From: Pseudomonas bubulae
GTDB taxonomy: Bacteria > Pseudomonadota > Gammaproteobacteria > Pseudomonadales > Pseudomonadaceae
Reading direction: 5' to 3'
Length of the DNA: 64,000 nt
NCBI RefSeq assembly: GCF_037023725.1
Contig: NZ_CP146077.1
Location: 967,001 to 1,031,000, forward strand
The notes below the pieces were generated by a model. It saw only the letters and a list, made by a program, of their open reading frames with translations. It was not told the DNA's origin and did no database searches. Position numbers and translations under genes: made by a program. Shown here one piece after another: positions 27,419 through 37,719 of this stretch. Within the stretch, counting starts at the first letter, position 1. Each line of letters starts with the position of its first letter.

Positions 27419-28860
27419 CAGGCATCACCTCCAAACACATCGATTTGACTGAACACGCAGGCGGGGGACGCATGGCCCACGCGGATCACCTGGTTGGGTT
27501 CGCCCTTGCCGCAGTTCGGGGTGCCCAGCACCTTGAAGGTGCTGGCGTCGCCCACGGCGCTGAGGTTGCGCCAGAACTGATCGGAAATGCCCCGGTAGTT
27601 GGGGTTTTTGACCACGCCCTTGAGTTCACCTTCCTCGATCAACTGGCCCCACTCGCAACCGAACTGGAACTTGTTGCGCGCGTCGTCGATCGACCAGGAC
27701 CGGTTGGTGGCCATCAGAATACCGCTTTCGATACCGCCGATCATTTGCTCAAGCGACTGATCGCCTGGCTCGATATTGAGGTTGGCCATACGGTCAATCG
27801 GTGGCCGGTTCCAGCCGCAGGCGCGGCTGTTGGCCACGCCTTCGAGGCCCGAGCGGAACTGTGACAGTGCGCCACCCAGCGGGCGTAGCAGCAAGCCTTC
27901 GCGGATCAGGAACTCCTTGTAGGCCGGGGTGCCGTCGTCGTCGAAGCGGTAGCTGGCGAGCTCCTCGGGGATGGTTGGGTCGAAGGTCACGTTCAGCAGC
28001 TTTGAGCCATATTGCAGGCTGCCGAAGTCGCTGGCCTTGACGAAGCTGGTACCGGCGTAATTGCGCTCGTCACCGAGAATGCGGTCCAGTTCCAGCGGGT
28101 GTCCGATGGACTCATGGATTTGCAGGATCATCTGGTCGGGCATCAGCAGCAGATCGCGTTTGCCGACAGGAGCATTGGGTGCCAGCAGCAATTGCAGGGC
28201 CTGATCGGCGACCTGGGGTGCGGCACCGATCAGCCCGCAGCGGCTGATCACATCGGCGCCACCTTGCTGGCCGAAGTTTTCGCGGCCCAGGCTACGGCTT
28301 TGACTGTCGTTGCCGTCATAGGCAGTGACACTCATGCCCGGGTAAACAAAGCGCTGCGCCCGGCGCAGCTCGGCGCCGGCGCTGTTCAGGTAAATTTGCT
28401 CGACGTGATTGAGGCCCAGTGAAACCACCCAGCTCACCAGCCGCTCGTCTTTGGGCACGGCGGCTGATTCGGCGCCCAGCAGGGCAAAGCACTCGCTGAG
28501 TGAGGGGAAAGCCTGGTCAAGATCGGGTGAGAAAAAGTCGGCGCGCTCATGGCACACCGGTTCCTGGCTCAGGTTGAGCAGCGCATGCCCGGCGATCAGC
28601 TGGGCCTGGGTTTCAGCGCGATCAAGCGCGGCCTGCAGGCCGGCCTGGGACAGGTCGTTGGTGGCGGCGTAGGCTTCGATACCGCGCAACCGCACGGTGA
28701 GCATGGCGCCCTGGTCGTGACTGAATGAGGGAGGCTCTGCGACGTTCTTGCGTACCGACAGGTATTGCCCGGACTCGCGTACATAGCGTAACGAAAAGAA
28801 CTCGGCCCGGGTGCGCAGTGCGGCAAAGCGCTGCTTGAGCTGAGGGTAGAAATCGAACAT
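27418..28860 (-). CDS. TldD-family metallopeptidase subunit
   Basis: 480 residues. The zinc motif is HESIGHPLELDRILGDE (HExxxH of TldD) and a conserved downstream cysteine occurs in NCGKGEPNQ, the third zinc ligand in TldD. Predicted catalytic partner of the gene that follows. TldD/E pairs act on unstructured peptides, including microcin leader peptides. No precursor-peptide gene is visible beside it, and the next gene upstream (RraA-like) is separated by a REP pair. Confidence 0.87.
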   Translation of the reverse strand: MFDFYPQLKQRFAALRTRAEFFSLRYVRESGQYLSVRKNVAEPPSFSHDQGAMLTVRLRGIEAYAATNDLSQAGLQAALDRAETQAQLIAGHALLNLSQEPVCHERADFFSPDLDQAFPSLSECFALLGAESAAVPKDERLVSWVVSLGLNHVEQIYLNSAGAELRRAQRFVYPGMSVTAYDGNDSQSRSLGRENFGQQGGADVISRCGLIGAAPQVADQALQLLLAPNAPVGKRDLLLMPDQMILQIHESIGHPLELDRILGDERNYAGTSFVKASDFGSLQYGSKLLNVTFDPTIPEELASYRFDDDGTPAYKEFLIREGLLLRPLGGALSQFRSGLEGVANSRACGWNRPPIDRMANLNIEPGDQSLEQMIGGIESGILMATNRSWSIDDARNKFQFGCEWGQLIEEGELKGVVKNPNYRGISDQFWRNLSAVGDASTFKVLGTPNCGKGEPNQVIRVGHASPACVFSQIDVFGGDA

Positions 28861-28888
28861 GCACAGACCTCCTTGGACTTGGTGGGTC

Positions 28889-28976
28889 TGTGGGAGCGGG
28901 CTTGCTCACGATGCAGGCAGTGCGGTTAACCCGCTGGACCGCGGTGATGCCATCGCGAGCAAGCCCGCTCCCACAG
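28889..28976. repeat. REP pair
   Basis: Left arm CTGTGGGAGCGGGCTTGCTC (one mismatch in the next block) and right arm GCGAGCAAGCCCGCTCCCAC enclose about 45 bp, between the TldD-like gene and the RraA-fold gene. Confidence 0.95.
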
Positions 28977-28992
28977 GGGCGCGCGTAGCGTG

Positions 28993-29688
28993 TTAAACCG
29001 GGCAACCCTTGGCGCGCAGGATGGCGTCAAAACGGTCCGGGTCCAGGGTGCCTTCTTTGATTGCCTTGAGCGTTGCCTGCTCACGGGCCAGCAGATCGTG
29101 GCAACGGATCAGCAATTCCGGCAGTTCACTGCGCGAAGCCGCAACCACGCCGTCACCGTCGCCGATCATCAGGTCGCCTGGCATTACCAGCATACCGGCA
29201 CACGAGATGGGGACGTTGATTTCGCCGCCGCCGTCAGTGCTCGGGCCGCGATGTACGCCGCCGATGGCATAGGCGGGCAGTTCACCGGTCTGCCACTCGT
29301 CGAGGTCGCGCAGGGCGCCGTTGATCACCACGCCGACAATCCCGGCCTTGAGGGCCATGGCACGCATGATGCCGCCGAACACGGCACGGGTCAGGTCGGC
29401 ACTGCCGTCGATCACCAGCACATCGCCGGGGCGGGCCATTTGCATGGCTTTGAGGATCATCAGGTTGTCGCCCGGGCGTACACGGACGGTCAGCGCGCTG
29501 CCCAGCATCGGGCGGGTACCGTGGAACGGCTTGAGGCCCAGACCACCCACGTTGCGGCCCAGACAGTCACTGACTGCGGCTGCGGGGATCTTGCTGAATT
29601 CGGTGAGCCATTTTGGATCGAGAGGTTCTGCGTTTGGATTAATCAGGAAGCCGGTCGGCCATTTGCTCGAAGAGACAACATCAAACAT
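28993..29688 (-). CDS. RraA-family protein (4-hydroxy-4-methyl-2-oxoglutarate aldolase-like)
   Basis: 231 residues with the RraA fold: AAAVSDCLGR near the start, PGDVLVIDG, GIVGVVINGALRDLDEW (the Arg-Asp metal/substrate motif) and PGDLMIGDGDGVV. The family includes RNase E inhibitor RraA and divalent-metal aldolases that split hydroxy-methyl-oxoglutarate or oxaloacetate. It is longer than RraA (about 160 residues) and keeps the RD motif, so an aldolase/decarboxylase is more likely than an RNase regulator. Natural substrate unknown. Confidence 0.82.
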   Translation of the reverse strand: MFDVVSSSKWPTGFLINPNAEPLDPKWLTEFSKIPAAAVSDCLGRNVGGLGLKPFHGTRPMLGSALTVRVRPGDNLMILKAMQMARPGDVLVIDGSADLTRAVFGGIMRAMALKAGIVGVVINGALRDLDEWQTGELPAYAIGGVHRGPSTDGGGEINVPISCAGMLVMPGDLMIGDGDGVVAASRSELPELLIRCHDLLAREQATLKAIKEGTLDPDRFDAILRAKGCPV

Positions 29689-29825
29689 AGAAAACCTCTT
29701 GGCCAGGCAAGGCTGGCATGTCGGGTGGGGCGGGGGGGTGTGGCGCGAAGCGAGGCACTAGATTAGGCCTGCGCTGAAGCGGGGGCAAGCGGGGCAAGAT
29801 GAAACTCAAGAGTTACACAAAATTC

Positions 29826-29972
29826 GTAGCAGCTGCCGAAGGAAGGAGGCTGCGTCCGGTTGCGAAGCGACCGTGAAACCAGATGACGCGATTCATCAGA
29901 AGAACCGCATCACCTGAATTTACGACGGCTGTGCCGCCGGACGTAGCCTCGCTCCGCTCGTCAACTGCTACG
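29826..29972. repeat. Long imperfect inverted repeat (GTAGCAGCTGCCGAAGG type)
   Basis: GTAGCAGCTGCCGAAGGAAG at one end and a decayed inverted arm ending CAACTGCTAC at the other, about 147 bp, in the 292-bp gap between the RraA-like gene and betA. Same family as 49934-50063 and related to 9361-9461. No gene is seen in this gap. Confidence 0.7.
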
Positions 29973-29980
29973 GATAGTGC

Positions 29981-31684
29981 TTACTGCGCAGTACGGCTCA
30001 CTTCACGCAGCGGCTTGCCGCGTACCGGCGCGTCGCCTGCGACGTAGTAGTCGGCAGTGCTGCGCGGCTCCGGCTGGCGGCCACGGATCTTGTCGGCAAT
30101 TTTCTCGGCGATCATGATCGTCGGTGCATTGAGGTTGCCGGTGGTGATCAGCGGCATGATCGAGGCATCGACCACACGCAGGCCCTGCATGCCATGCACA
30201 CGGCCTTCGCCGTCGACCACAGCCATTTCGTCGGTGCCCATTTTGCACGAGCAGGACGGGTGGAACGCGGTCTCGGCGTGTTCGCGGATAAAGGTATCCA
30301 GCTCTTCGTCGGTCTGCTTGTCGATGCCCGGGCTGATTTCACGGCCACGGAATGCATCCAGTGCTGGCTGCTGCATGATTTCACGGGTCAGGCGGATGCC
30401 GTCGCGGAATTCCTGCCAGTCCTGCTCGCTGGCCATGTAGTTGAACAGGATGCTCGGATACTCGCGCGGGTCCTTGGACTTCACATTGATCCGGCCACGG
30501 CTCGGCGAACGCATGGAGCCCATGTGCGCCTGGAAACCGTGCTCTTTCACCCCGTTGCTGCCGTTGTAGTTAATCGCTACCGGCAGGAAGTGGTACTGGA
30601 TGTTCGGCCATTCGAACTCTTCGCGGGTGCGAATAAAACCACCGGCTTCAAACTGGTTGCTGGCACCGATGCCTTTGCCCAGGAACAGCCACTCGGCACC
30701 AATGGCCGGCTGGTTGTACCAAAGCAGCGACGGGTACAGCGACACCGGCTGGGTGCAGGCGTATTGCAGGTACAACTCAAGGTGATCCTGCAGGTTCTGG
30801 CCCACGCCCGGGAGGTCGTGCACCACCGGGATATCGAGGCTGTTGAGCAGTTCGGCCGGGCCGACGCCGGAGCGTTGCAGCACGGTTGGCGAGCCGATTG
30901 CGCCGCTGCACAGCAGCACTTCCTTGCGGGCCTTGGCCTGGATTCGGGTGTCGCTGTCGCCGACCATGTAGGAAACGCCAACGGCGCGTTTACCTTCAAA
31001 CAGGATCTTGTCGGTCAGGGCGTGGGTGACGATTTTCAGGGTCGAACGCTGCTTGGCCGTGTCCAGGTAGCCGCGGGCGGTACTGGCGCGACGGCCGTTC
31101 GGCGTCACGGTACGGTCCATCGGGCCGAAACCTTCCTGCTGATAGCCGTTCAGGTCTTCGGTGCGCGGGTAACCGGCCTGTACACCGGCTTCAACCATGG
31201 CGTGGAACAACACGTTGTTCCCGGCTTTGGGCGTGGTCACGCTGACCGGACCATCGCCACCGTGGTAGTCGTTGGGGCCGATATCGCGGGTTTCGGCTTT
31301 GCGGAAGTATGGCAGGCAGTCCAGGTACGACCAGTCTTCGAGGCCCGGGTATTTCGCCCAGCCGTCGTAGTCCATCGCGTTACCGCGGATGTAGCACATG
31401 CCGTTGATCAGGGACGAACCGCCCAGGCCCTTGCCGCGGCCACATTCCATGCGACGGTTATCCATGTGTGGCTCTGGATCGGTCTCGAAGGCCCAGTTGT
31501 AGCGACGCCCTTGCAGCGGGAATGCCAGCGCCGCAGGCATCTGCGTGCGGAAGTCGAAACGGTAGTCCGGGCCGCCTGCTTCAAGCAGCAGCACGGTGAC
31601 GCCTTGGTCTTCAGTCAGACGGGTCGCCAGGGTGTTACCGGCAGAGCCGGCACCAATGATGATGTAATCGAATTCTTGGGACAT
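29981..31684 (-). CDS. betA: Choline dehydrogenase
   Basis: 567 residues, GMC oxidoreductase. FAD motif [21 protein letters not shown] signatures [15 protein letters not shown] and [16 protein letters not shown], active-site His in [17 protein letters not shown]. Membrane-associated enzyme oxidising choline to betaine aldehyde and on to glycine betaine. It is the last gene of betI-betB-betA transcription, separated from betB by a REP pair. Confidence 0.96.
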   Translation of the reverse strand: MSQEFDYIIIGAGSAGNTLATRLTEDQGVTVLLLEAGGPDYRFDFRTQMPAALAFPLQGRRYNWAFETDPEPHMDNRRMECGRGKGLGGSSLINGMCYIRGNAMDYDGWAKYPGLEDWSYLDCLPYFRKAETRDIGPNDYHGGDGPVSVTTPKAGNNVLFHAMVEAGVQAGYPRTEDLNGYQQEGFGPMDRTVTPNGRRASTARGYLDTAKQRSTLKIVTHALTDKILFEGKRAVGVSYMVGDSDTRIQAKARKEVLLCSGAIGSPTVLQRSGVGPAELLNSLDIPVVHDLPGVGQNLQDHLELYLQYACTQPVSLYPSLLWYNQPAIGAEWLFLGKGIGASNQFEAGGFIRTREEFEWPNIQYHFLPVAINYNGSNGVKEHGFQAHMGSMRSPSRGRINVKSKDPREYPSILFNYMASEQDWQEFRDGIRLTREIMQQPALDAFRGREISPGIDKQTDEELDTFIREHAETAFHPSCSCKMGTDEMAVVDGEGRVHGMQGLRVVDASIMPLITTGNLNAPTIMIAEKIADKIRGRQPEPRSTADYYVAGDAPVRGKPLREVSRTAQ

Positions 31685-31716
31685 AAATGCACCCTCTTTG
31701 AAGTTGTGGCAGAGCT

Positions 31717-31804
31717 TGTGGGAGCGAGCCTGCTCGCGATTGCATCAGCGCGGTGCAACTGATGCACCGCGTCGCCTGTATCGCGAGCAAGCCCGCTCCC
31801 ACAG
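31717..31804. repeat. REP pair inside the betBA gap
   Basis: Left arm TTGTGGGAGCGAGCCTGCTC (two substitutions) and right arm GCGAGCAAGCCCGCTCCCAC. It sits between two genes of one operon, so it would be transcribed and could tune mRNA stability of betB relative to betA. Confidence 0.92.
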
Positions 31805-31825
31805 GGTTTATGCGGGCCTGTCGGT

Positions 31826-33298
31826 TTAGAACACCGAAACGTAGTCGCCCAGCTCTACCTGTACCGATTTGATCTGGGTGTACTGAGCCAGCGAGCTGAT
31901 ACCGTTTTCACGGCCAATGCCCGATTGCTTGTAGCCGCCCACCGGCATTTTTGCGTCGGACTCACCCCAGGCGTTGATCCAGCAAATGCCCGCTTCCAGC
32001 TGATGAATCACGCGGTGAGCGCGGTTCAGGTCCTTGGTCACGACGCCGGCAGCCAGGCCGAACTCGGTGTCGTTGGCGCGGCGGATCACTTCTTCTTCGC
32101 TGTCGTAGGTGAGGATGCTCATGACCGGGCCGAAGATTTCTTCTTTGACGATGGTCATGTCATCGGTGCAGTCGGTGAACACGGTCGGTGCCACGAATGC
32201 GCCTTTGGCCAGATCACCTTCGGTCAGGCGTTCACCGCCGCACAGCAGGCGGGCGCCTTCTTCTTTGCCCTTGGCAATGTAGCCCAGCACGCTTTCCATG
32301 TGAGCAAAGCTGACCAGCGGGCCGAAGTTGGTGTTTTCGTCTTGCGGGTTGCCGATACGGATGCGCGCTACGCGCTCCAGAATCTTGGCTTCAAACGCCG
32401 CTTTCATGGCCGTCGGGATAAATACGCGGGTGCCGTTGGTGCACACCTGGCCCGAGCTGTAGAAGTTGGCCATCATCGCGGTATCCGCGGCGCGATCCAG
32501 GTCGGCGTCGTCGAAAATGATCAGCGGTGATTTGCCGCCCAGTTCCATGGTCACGTCTTTGAGCGACGACTGGGTAGCACTGGCGGTGACTTTCTTGCCG
32601 GTATCGGTGCCGCCGGTGAACGAGATTTTCGCGATGCGCGGGTGCTCGGTCAGCCAGGTGCCCACTTCACGGCCGCTGCCAGTCAGAACGTTGAACACGC
32701 CGTCCGGCAGGCCCGCTGCGGTGAAGACTTCGGCGAGCTTCAGGGTAGTCAGGGAAGTGACTTCACTTGGCTTGAAGATCATTGCGTTGCCGGCAGCCAG
32801 GGCCGGTGCGGATTTCCACAGGGCGATCTGGATCGGGTAGTTCCACGCGCCGATACCGGCCACAACGCCCAACGGCTCGCGACGGGTGTACACGAACGAA
32901 GTGTCGCGCAGCGGGATTTGCTCGCCTTCGATGGCGGGCGCCAGACCTGCGTAGTACTCCAGTACGTCGGCGCCGGTGACGATGTCGACATAACGGGTTT
33001 CGGAGTACGACTTGCCGGTGTCCAGGGTTTCCAGGGCGGCCAGTTCATCGTTGCGCTCGCGCAGGATTTCCACGGCGCGACGCAGGATTCGCGAACGCTC
33101 CATGGACGTCATGGCGGCCCAGATTTTCTGGCCTTTTTCGGCGCTGACTACAGCGCGCTCGACGTCTTCTTTGGTAGCGCGTTGCACTTGCGCGAGGACT
33201 TCGCCGTTAGCCGGGTTGATGGCATCGAAAGTAGCGTCGCTACCGGCGTCGGTGTAGCCGCCGTCGATGTAGAGTTTTTGCAGTTCGAAACGGGCCAT
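31826..33298 (-). CDS. betB: Betaine aldehyde dehydrogenase
   Basis: 490-residue ALDH. Cofactor segment [20 protein letters not shown], catalytic glutamate in [10 protein letters not shown], catalytic cysteine in [13 protein letters not shown]. Oxidises betaine aldehyde to glycine betaine with NAD(P)+. Length equals BetB of Pseudomonas. Lies between betI and betA on the same strand, as expected. Confidence 0.96.
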   Translation of the reverse strand: MARFELQKLYIDGGYTDAGSDATFDAINPANGEVLAQVQRATKEDVERAVVSAEKGQKIWAAMTSMERSRILRRAVEILRERNDELAALETLDTGKSYSETRYVDIVTGADVLEYYAGLAPAIEGEQIPLRDTSFVYTRREPLGVVAGIGAWNYPIQIALWKSAPALAAGNAMIFKPSEVTSLTTLKLAEVFTAAGLPDGVFNVLTGSGREVGTWLTEHPRIAKISFTGGTDTGKKVTASATQSSLKDVTMELGGKSPLIIFDDADLDRAADTAMMANFYSSGQVCTNGTRVFIPTAMKAAFEAKILERVARIRIGNPQDENTNFGPLVSFAHMESVLGYIAKGKEEGARLLCGGERLTEGDLAKGAFVAPTVFTDCTDDMTIVKEEIFGPVMSILTYDSEEEVIRRANDTEFGLAAGVVTKDLNRAHRVIHQLEAGICWINAWGESDAKMPVGGYKQSGIGRENGISSLAQYTQIKSVQVELGDYVSVF

Positions 33299-33407
33299 AA
33301 AATCCTCGCAAGTGCAGACAAGTGGTGGGCGTTAATCGTGAGTCGGGTGCCCTCTAGCTGTGGCACCGCAGATTCACGACAGTTCAGGGGTTAAGCGTTA
33401 ATTGGGC

Positions 33408-34001
33408 CTAACTCACCTGTTTCGCCAGTTGTAGATCCATATATTCGTAGCAGATGCGTTGTGCCTGGTCGGTGTCGAAGCCGTCACCGGAAAGGGCACC
33501 CCGCAACCATAGACCATCGATGAGCGCTGCCAGGCCTCGTGCTGCATTGCGGGCCTGGGCCTGGGGCAACACCCGGCGGAACTGGCAGCACAGATTGGAG
33601 TACAAGCGGTGGTCGTTGATCCGCTGCAATCTGTGCAACGACGGTTGGTGCATGCTGGCCGCCCAAAAGGCCAGCCAGGTTTTCATTGCCGGGCCATTGA
33701 CCTGGCTGGCGTCGAAGTTGCCCTCGACGATGACCTGTAAATGAGCCCGCGGGCTGTCGTCGCCCAACGCCTGGCGGCGCTCGGTGACGTTATCGATCAA
33801 GACGTTCATCAAGTACCGCATGGTGGCGGCAATCAGACCGTTCTTGTCTTTGAAGTAGTGACTGATGATGCCGTTGGACACACCGGCCAGACGGGCAATC
33901 AGCGCAATGCTGGCATCTGCCATCCCGACCTGATCGACAGCCGTCAATGTGGCTTCGATCAACTGCTGGCGGCGTATGGGTTGCATACCGACCTTGGGCA
34001 T
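33408..34001 (-). CDS. betI: Choline-responsive repressor BetI
   Basis: 197-residue TetR-family protein with the characteristic BetI start [20 protein letters not shown], the [23 protein letters not shown] and the [19 protein letters not shown]-terminal block. It represses the bet genes until choline is present. First gene of betIBA; divergent from betT across 419 bp containing a perfect 20-bp palindrome. Confidence 0.96.
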   Translation of the reverse strand: MPKVGMQPIRRQQLIEATLTAVDQVGMADASIALIARLAGVSNGIISHYFKDKNGLIAATMRYLMNVLIDNVTERRQALGDDSPRAHLQVIVEGNFDASQVNGPAMKTWLAFWAASMHQPSLHRLQRINDHRLYSNLCCQFRRVLPQAQARNAARGLAALIDGLWLRGALSGDGFDTDQAQRICYEYMDLQLAKQVS

Positions 34002-34069
34002 TTCGCAAATCTCCTTGGGCCGGCGGTCAGTGCAAAAACATCACTGAACGGCAGCCAGTCTATTTTGTT

Positions 34070-34089
34070 TTGATTGAACGTTCAATCAA
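34070..34089. promoter_or_regulatory. BetI operator
   Basis: TTGATTGAACGTTCAATCAA, a perfect palindrome 69 bp upstream of betI. It closely resembles the operator core bound by BetI in enteric and Acinetobacter bet loci (ATTGAACGTTCAAT-like). Binding here is inferred. Confidence 0.82.
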
Positions 34090-34105
34090 CAAAGAATAAG
34101 CTCTG

Positions 34106-34130
34106 CGACAAATCGTCGCGATTTATGTCG
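34106..34130. promoter_or_regulatory. Near-palindrome next to the BetI operator
   Basis: CGACAAATCG, a 3-bp centre, CGATTTATGTCG: an imperfect inverted repeat 17 bp from the BetI operator on the betT side. Could be a second operator or a leader hairpin; no factor can be assigned. Confidence 0.35.
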
Positions 34131-34420
34131 TTTTCCTACGCATGAATGGCGCAAATCGACACGGTAAATTCCCATGGAACCCAAGCAGAAGCAGGCTTTC
34201 GCAGGCGCTGACGGGAGATCCAAACAGGCACAACGCATCAGACCACGCGGGGCAGCCCTTGATTTCAAGGGGACGCACACAGGTTTTGAACGCGGTCTGG
34301 GCGGGTCCGGTTTTTTAGCGGTGTCTTTATATCACTCGACCGTTGGTCGCTATCTAGGCGAATGGTCGTGTGGTGCGTTGCCTTAAGTCCTTGTCTCGCA
34401 CTCCCTGGAGCATCCGTGCA

Positions 34421-36415
34421 ATGAGTTCTGCCTCTCTTATAAAGACCCCACCGCAAAAGGTGACGGTCAACGGTTGGGTGTTTTACACCTCCACTGCCTT
34501 GATACTTTTGCTGACTGCCATCCTGATCATTGCTCCCGAAGAAGCGGGCCGTATCCTGGGTGTGGCCCAGGAATGGCTGTCGCGCAGCTTCGGCTGGTAC
34601 TACATGGTAGTCATCGCTGCTTATCTGATCTTTGTGGTCGGGTTGGCGTTTTCGTCCTACGGAAAATTGAAACTGGGAACGAAACAGGACACCCCGGATT
34701 TCAGCTATGGCGCCTGGGCCGGGATGCTGTTCTCGTCCGGTATCGGTATTTCGCTGCTGTACTTCGGCGCATCCGAGCCGCTGGATCACTACTTCAACCC
34801 GCCTGAAGGCGTGTCGGGCAGCCATGAAGCAGCGCGCCAGGCGTTGCAACTGACTTTCCTGCACTGGGGTCTGCATGGCTGGGCGATTTACGCGCTGGTC
34901 GGTCTGGCCGTGGCCTATTTTGCCTACCGTCACAACCAGCCGCTGGCGTTGCGTTCGGCGCTGTATCCGTTGATGGGCGAGCGCTGGGTCAAAGGTGCTG
35001 CGGGCCATGCGGTGGATGGCTTCGGTATGTTCGTGACACTGCTGGGCCTGGTGACCAACCTGGGCATTGGTTCGATGCAAGTGTCGTCGGGGCTTGAGAA
35101 CCTGTTCGGCATGGAGCACAGCAACACCAACCTGTTGATCGTGATCATCGTGATGAGCACCGTGGCGACCATTGCTGCAGTCTCGGGCGTTGAAAACGGC
35201 ATCCGCCGACTGTCCAACCTGAACATTATCCTGTTCAGTGGCCTGCTGATTTTCGTGCTGCTGTTCGGTCCGACCCTGCACCTGCTCAACGGTTTTGTGC
35301 AAAACACCGGCGACTACCTCAACGGTATCGTGATGAAAACCTTCGACCTGTACGTGTACGAAGGCGACAGCAGGAAAACCGAAGGCTGGCTGGGCCTGTG
35401 GACTCTGTTCTACTGGGCCTGGTGGATTTCCTGGGCCCCATTTGTCGGGATGTTTATCGCGCGTATTTCCCGTGGTCGCACGGTGCGTGAACTGGTGGCG
35501 GGCGTGCTGTTGATTCCGCTGGGCTTCACCTTGGCCTGGTTGTCGATCTTCGGTAACTCGGCGCTGGACCTGGTGGTTAACCACGGTGCCGTGGAGCTGG
35601 GTAAAACGGCGCTTGAGCAGCCGTCGATGGCGATTTATCAACTGCTTGAGCATTACCCTGCGTCGAAAATTGTTATCGGTGTCTCGATCTTTGTCGGCTT
35701 TGTGCTGTTCCTGACCCCGGCCGACTCCGGCGCGGTGATGATGGCCAACCTGTCGTGCAAAGGCGGTGATGTGGACGAAGATGCGCCGCACTGGCTGCGG
35801 ATCTTCTGGTCGGCGGTAATCACGCTGGTGACTATCGGCCTGCTGTTTGCCGGTAACTTTGCGGCGATGCAAACCATGGTGGTACTGGCCGGTTTGCCGT
35901 TTTCGGTGGTATTGATCCTGTTTATGTTTGGCCTGCACAAGGCGATGCGCCAGGACACTCTGGTTGAACAGGAACAAGCCGAGCTGGCTGCCCGTGGCCG
36001 TCGTGGTTTCAGCGAGCGGCTGACTGCACAGGACCTGCAACCGACTCAAGCCGTGGTGCAGCGTTTTATGGACAAACACGTGACCCCGGCACTGGAAGAT
36101 GCGGCGGTACAATTGCGTAGTCAGGGGCTTGATGTGCAGACCCTGCTGGGCAGCGCCAAGCGTTGCATGGGCGTGCGGGTTGAAATGGAAGAAGGCAACC
36201 CGTTTGTCTACGAAGTCAGCCTGGATGGCTACCTGGCCGCACCGAGCGAGTCGGGTGAAGACGAAGTGCGCAGCCGTTATTACCGAGCTGAGGTGTACTT
36301 GCACAACGGTAACCAGGAGTACGACTTGATGGGCTTCACCCAGGAGCAGATCAGCCGTGACGTGCTCGATCAGTTTGAAAGCCATCGCCAACTCCTTGGC
36401 CGCGTATATAGCTAA
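34421..36415 (+). CDS. betT: Choline BCCT transporter BetT
   Basis: 664 residues, about 12 TM helices and a long cytoplasmic C-terminal domain of about 170 residues, which in BetT-type BCCT proteins senses osmolarity. The BCCT signature WTLFYWAWWISWAPFVGMFIA is present (as LWTLFYWAWWISWAPFVGMF), with GIGISLLYFGASEPL earlier. High-velocity proton-coupled choline uptake. Start MSSASLIKTPP with GGAG ten bases upstream; an earlier in-frame GTG at 34370 is rejected. Confidence 0.94.
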   Translation: MSSASLIKTPPQKVTVNGWVFYTSTALILLLTAILIIAPEEAGRILGVAQEWLSRSFGWYYMVVIAAYLIFVVGLAFSSYGKLKLGTKQDTPDFSYGAWAGMLFSSGIGISLLYFGASEPLDHYFNPPEGVSGSHEAARQALQLTFLHWGLHGWAIYALVGLAVAYFAYRHNQPLALRSALYPLMGERWVKGAAGHAVDGFGMFVTLLGLVTNLGIGSMQVSSGLENLFGMEHSNTNLLIVIIVMSTVATIAAVSGVENGIRRLSNLNIILFSGLLIFVLLFGPTLHLLNGFVQNTGDYLNGIVMKTFDLYVYEGDSRKTEGWLGLWTLFYWAWWISWAPFVGMFIARISRGRTVRELVAGVLLIPLGFTLAWLSIFGNSALDLVVNHGAVELGKTALEQPSMAIYQLLEHYPASKIVIGVSIFVGFVLFLTPADSGAVMMANLSCKGGDVDEDAPHWLRIFWSAVITLVTIGLLFAGNFAAMQTMVVLAGLPFSVVLILFMFGLHKAMRQDTLVEQEQAELAARGRRGFSERLTAQDLQPTQAVVQRFMDKHVTPALEDAAVQLRSQGLDVQTLLGSAKRCMGVRVEMEEGNPFVYEVSLDGYLAAPSESGEDEVRSRYYRAEVYLHNGNQEYDLMGFTQEQISRDVLDQFESHRQLLGRVYS

Positions 36416-36427
36416 GAACTGCAAAAG

Positions 36428-36534
36428 CCCCTCACCCTAACCCTCTCCCGGAGGGAGAGGGGACTGACTGCATGCTGACTCACTATCTCCACAAGTCAGC
36501 TCCCTCTCCCTCCGGGAGAGGGTTGGGGTGAGGG
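36428..36534. repeat. CCCTCACCC...GGGTGAGGG inverted repeat pair
   Basis: Two inverted copies of the 36-bp unit with inner GGGAGAGGG hairpins, separated by about 35 bp, filling the gap between the convergent genes betT and cbcV. Could act as a bidirectional transcription attenuator. Same family as 22916-23022. Confidence 0.85.
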
Positions 36535-36540
36535 TAATGC

Positions 36541-37719
36541 CTACCCCAGATTCTTGCCCAGCAGCGCGTGATACAGCTCTGTATCCCCCAGTATCCCTAC
36601 CACTTTGTGATCGTCGTGCAGCACCAGTTTGTTGCCGGTCTGGTAACGGATCTGTAGTGCATCGCGCATGCCGATGCCACTGTCCACCAGGGTTGGCCCA
36701 CGCCCCAGGCCTTCTACTGCCTGACCGCTTTTCCAGTGTTGCAGGTCCACCACAGCAGCACCCTGGCGCACGCCTTTTATGGTGTTGCCCTCCGCCAGAT
36801 CAATCCACGAGTCATCCCCCGGGTCGATGCACACCGAGCCATTGATGCGTTTGCAGTTGTCCAGTGTGCGCATCAGGCTGCGTCCGCACAGCACGTTGAG
36901 CGGGTTGGTATGGGCAACAAAGGTGCGTACATAGTCATCGGCGGGGTTGAGCACGATTTCTTCAGGCTTGCTGTACTGCACGATCTTGCCGTCTTTCATG
37001 ATCGCAATGCGGCTGCCCAGCTTGAGTGCTTCGTCCAGGTCATGGCTGACAAACACAATGGTCTTGTTCAGCTTGTGTTGCAGTTCCAGCAGCTCATCCT
37101 GCAAGCCCTGGCGGATCAACGGGTCAAGTGCCGAAAAGGGTTCGTCCATCAGCAGGATATCGGCGTCCATCGCCAGTGCCCGCGCCAGGCCAACCCGCTG
37201 CTGCATGCCGCCGCTCAACTCATCGGGCTTTTTATTGCGCCATTGAGTCAGACCCACCAGCTCAAGTTTTTCATCCACCAGGGTGCGGCGTTCCTTTTCG
37301 GGACGGCCCTGCATCTCCAGCCCGAAGCTGATGTTTTCGCGCACCGTCAGCCAGGGCATCAGGGCGAATTTCTGAAACACCATGGCGATGCGCTTGGTGC
37401 GCATCATCTTCAGTTCGGCAGGGGTGCACGAGGCAATGTCTATCTGCTTGCCTTCGTGCTCTACATACAACTGGCCGCGACTGACCGTATTGAGCCCGTT
37501 GATGCAGCGCAGCAAGCTGGATTTCCCCGAGCCTGACAAACCCATCAGTACGCAGATTTCACCTTTTTCGATGTCCAGGCTGGCCTTTTCGACGCCAACA
37601 ATCTGCCCGGTTTTTTTCAGGATCTGATCCCGCGACAAGCCCTGGTCCAGAAGGCCGAGTGCTGCGCGGGGGTCTTTGGCGAAGATCACGTCAACATTAT
37701 CGAAACGGATAATACTCAT
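36541..37719 (-). CDS. cbcV: Quaternary-amine ABC transporter ATP-binding protein
   Basis: 392 residues. Walker A GLSGSGKSSLLRCING, signature LSGGMQQRVGLARALAMD, Walker B ILLMDEPFSALD, H-loop VSHDLDEAL. The C-terminal 120 residues carry a CBS-like regulatory region (VVGILGDTELYHALL). Drives import of choline, betaine and carnitine with CbcW and several binding proteins. Its ATG overlaps the cbcW stop (ATGA). Also known as choV. Confidence 0.94.
   Translation of the reverse strand: MSIIRFDNVDVIFAKDPRAALGLLDQGLSRDQILKKTGQIVGVEKASLDIEKGEICVLMGLSGSGKSSLLRCINGLNTVSRGQLYVEHEGKQIDIASCTPAELKMMRTKRIAMVFQKFALMPWLTVRENISFGLEMQGRPEKERRTLVDEKLELVGLTQWRNKKPDELSGGMQQRVGLARALAMDADILLMDEPFSALDPLIRQGLQDELLELQHKLNKTIVFVSHDLDEALKLGSRIAIMKDGKIVQYSKPEEIVLNPADDYVRTFVAHTNPLNVLCGRSLMRTLDNCKRINGSVCIDPGDDSWIDLAEGNTIKGVRQGAAVVDLQHWKSGQAVEGLGRGPTLVDSGIGMRDALQIRYQTGNKLVLHDDHKVVGILGDTELYHALLGKNLG

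Larger units (their letters stand above)
34002..34420. other. betI-betT divergent control region
   Basis: 419 bp with no convincing gene. It contains a perfect 20-bp palindrome (34070-34089), a second near-palindrome (34106-34130) and a long leader upstream of betT. Nothing else recognised. Confidence 0.7.

Noticed and set aside
34265..36424. 719-codon open frame antisense to betT
   Set aside because: His/Gln/Arg-rich shadow frame with no family; betT on the + strand is certain.
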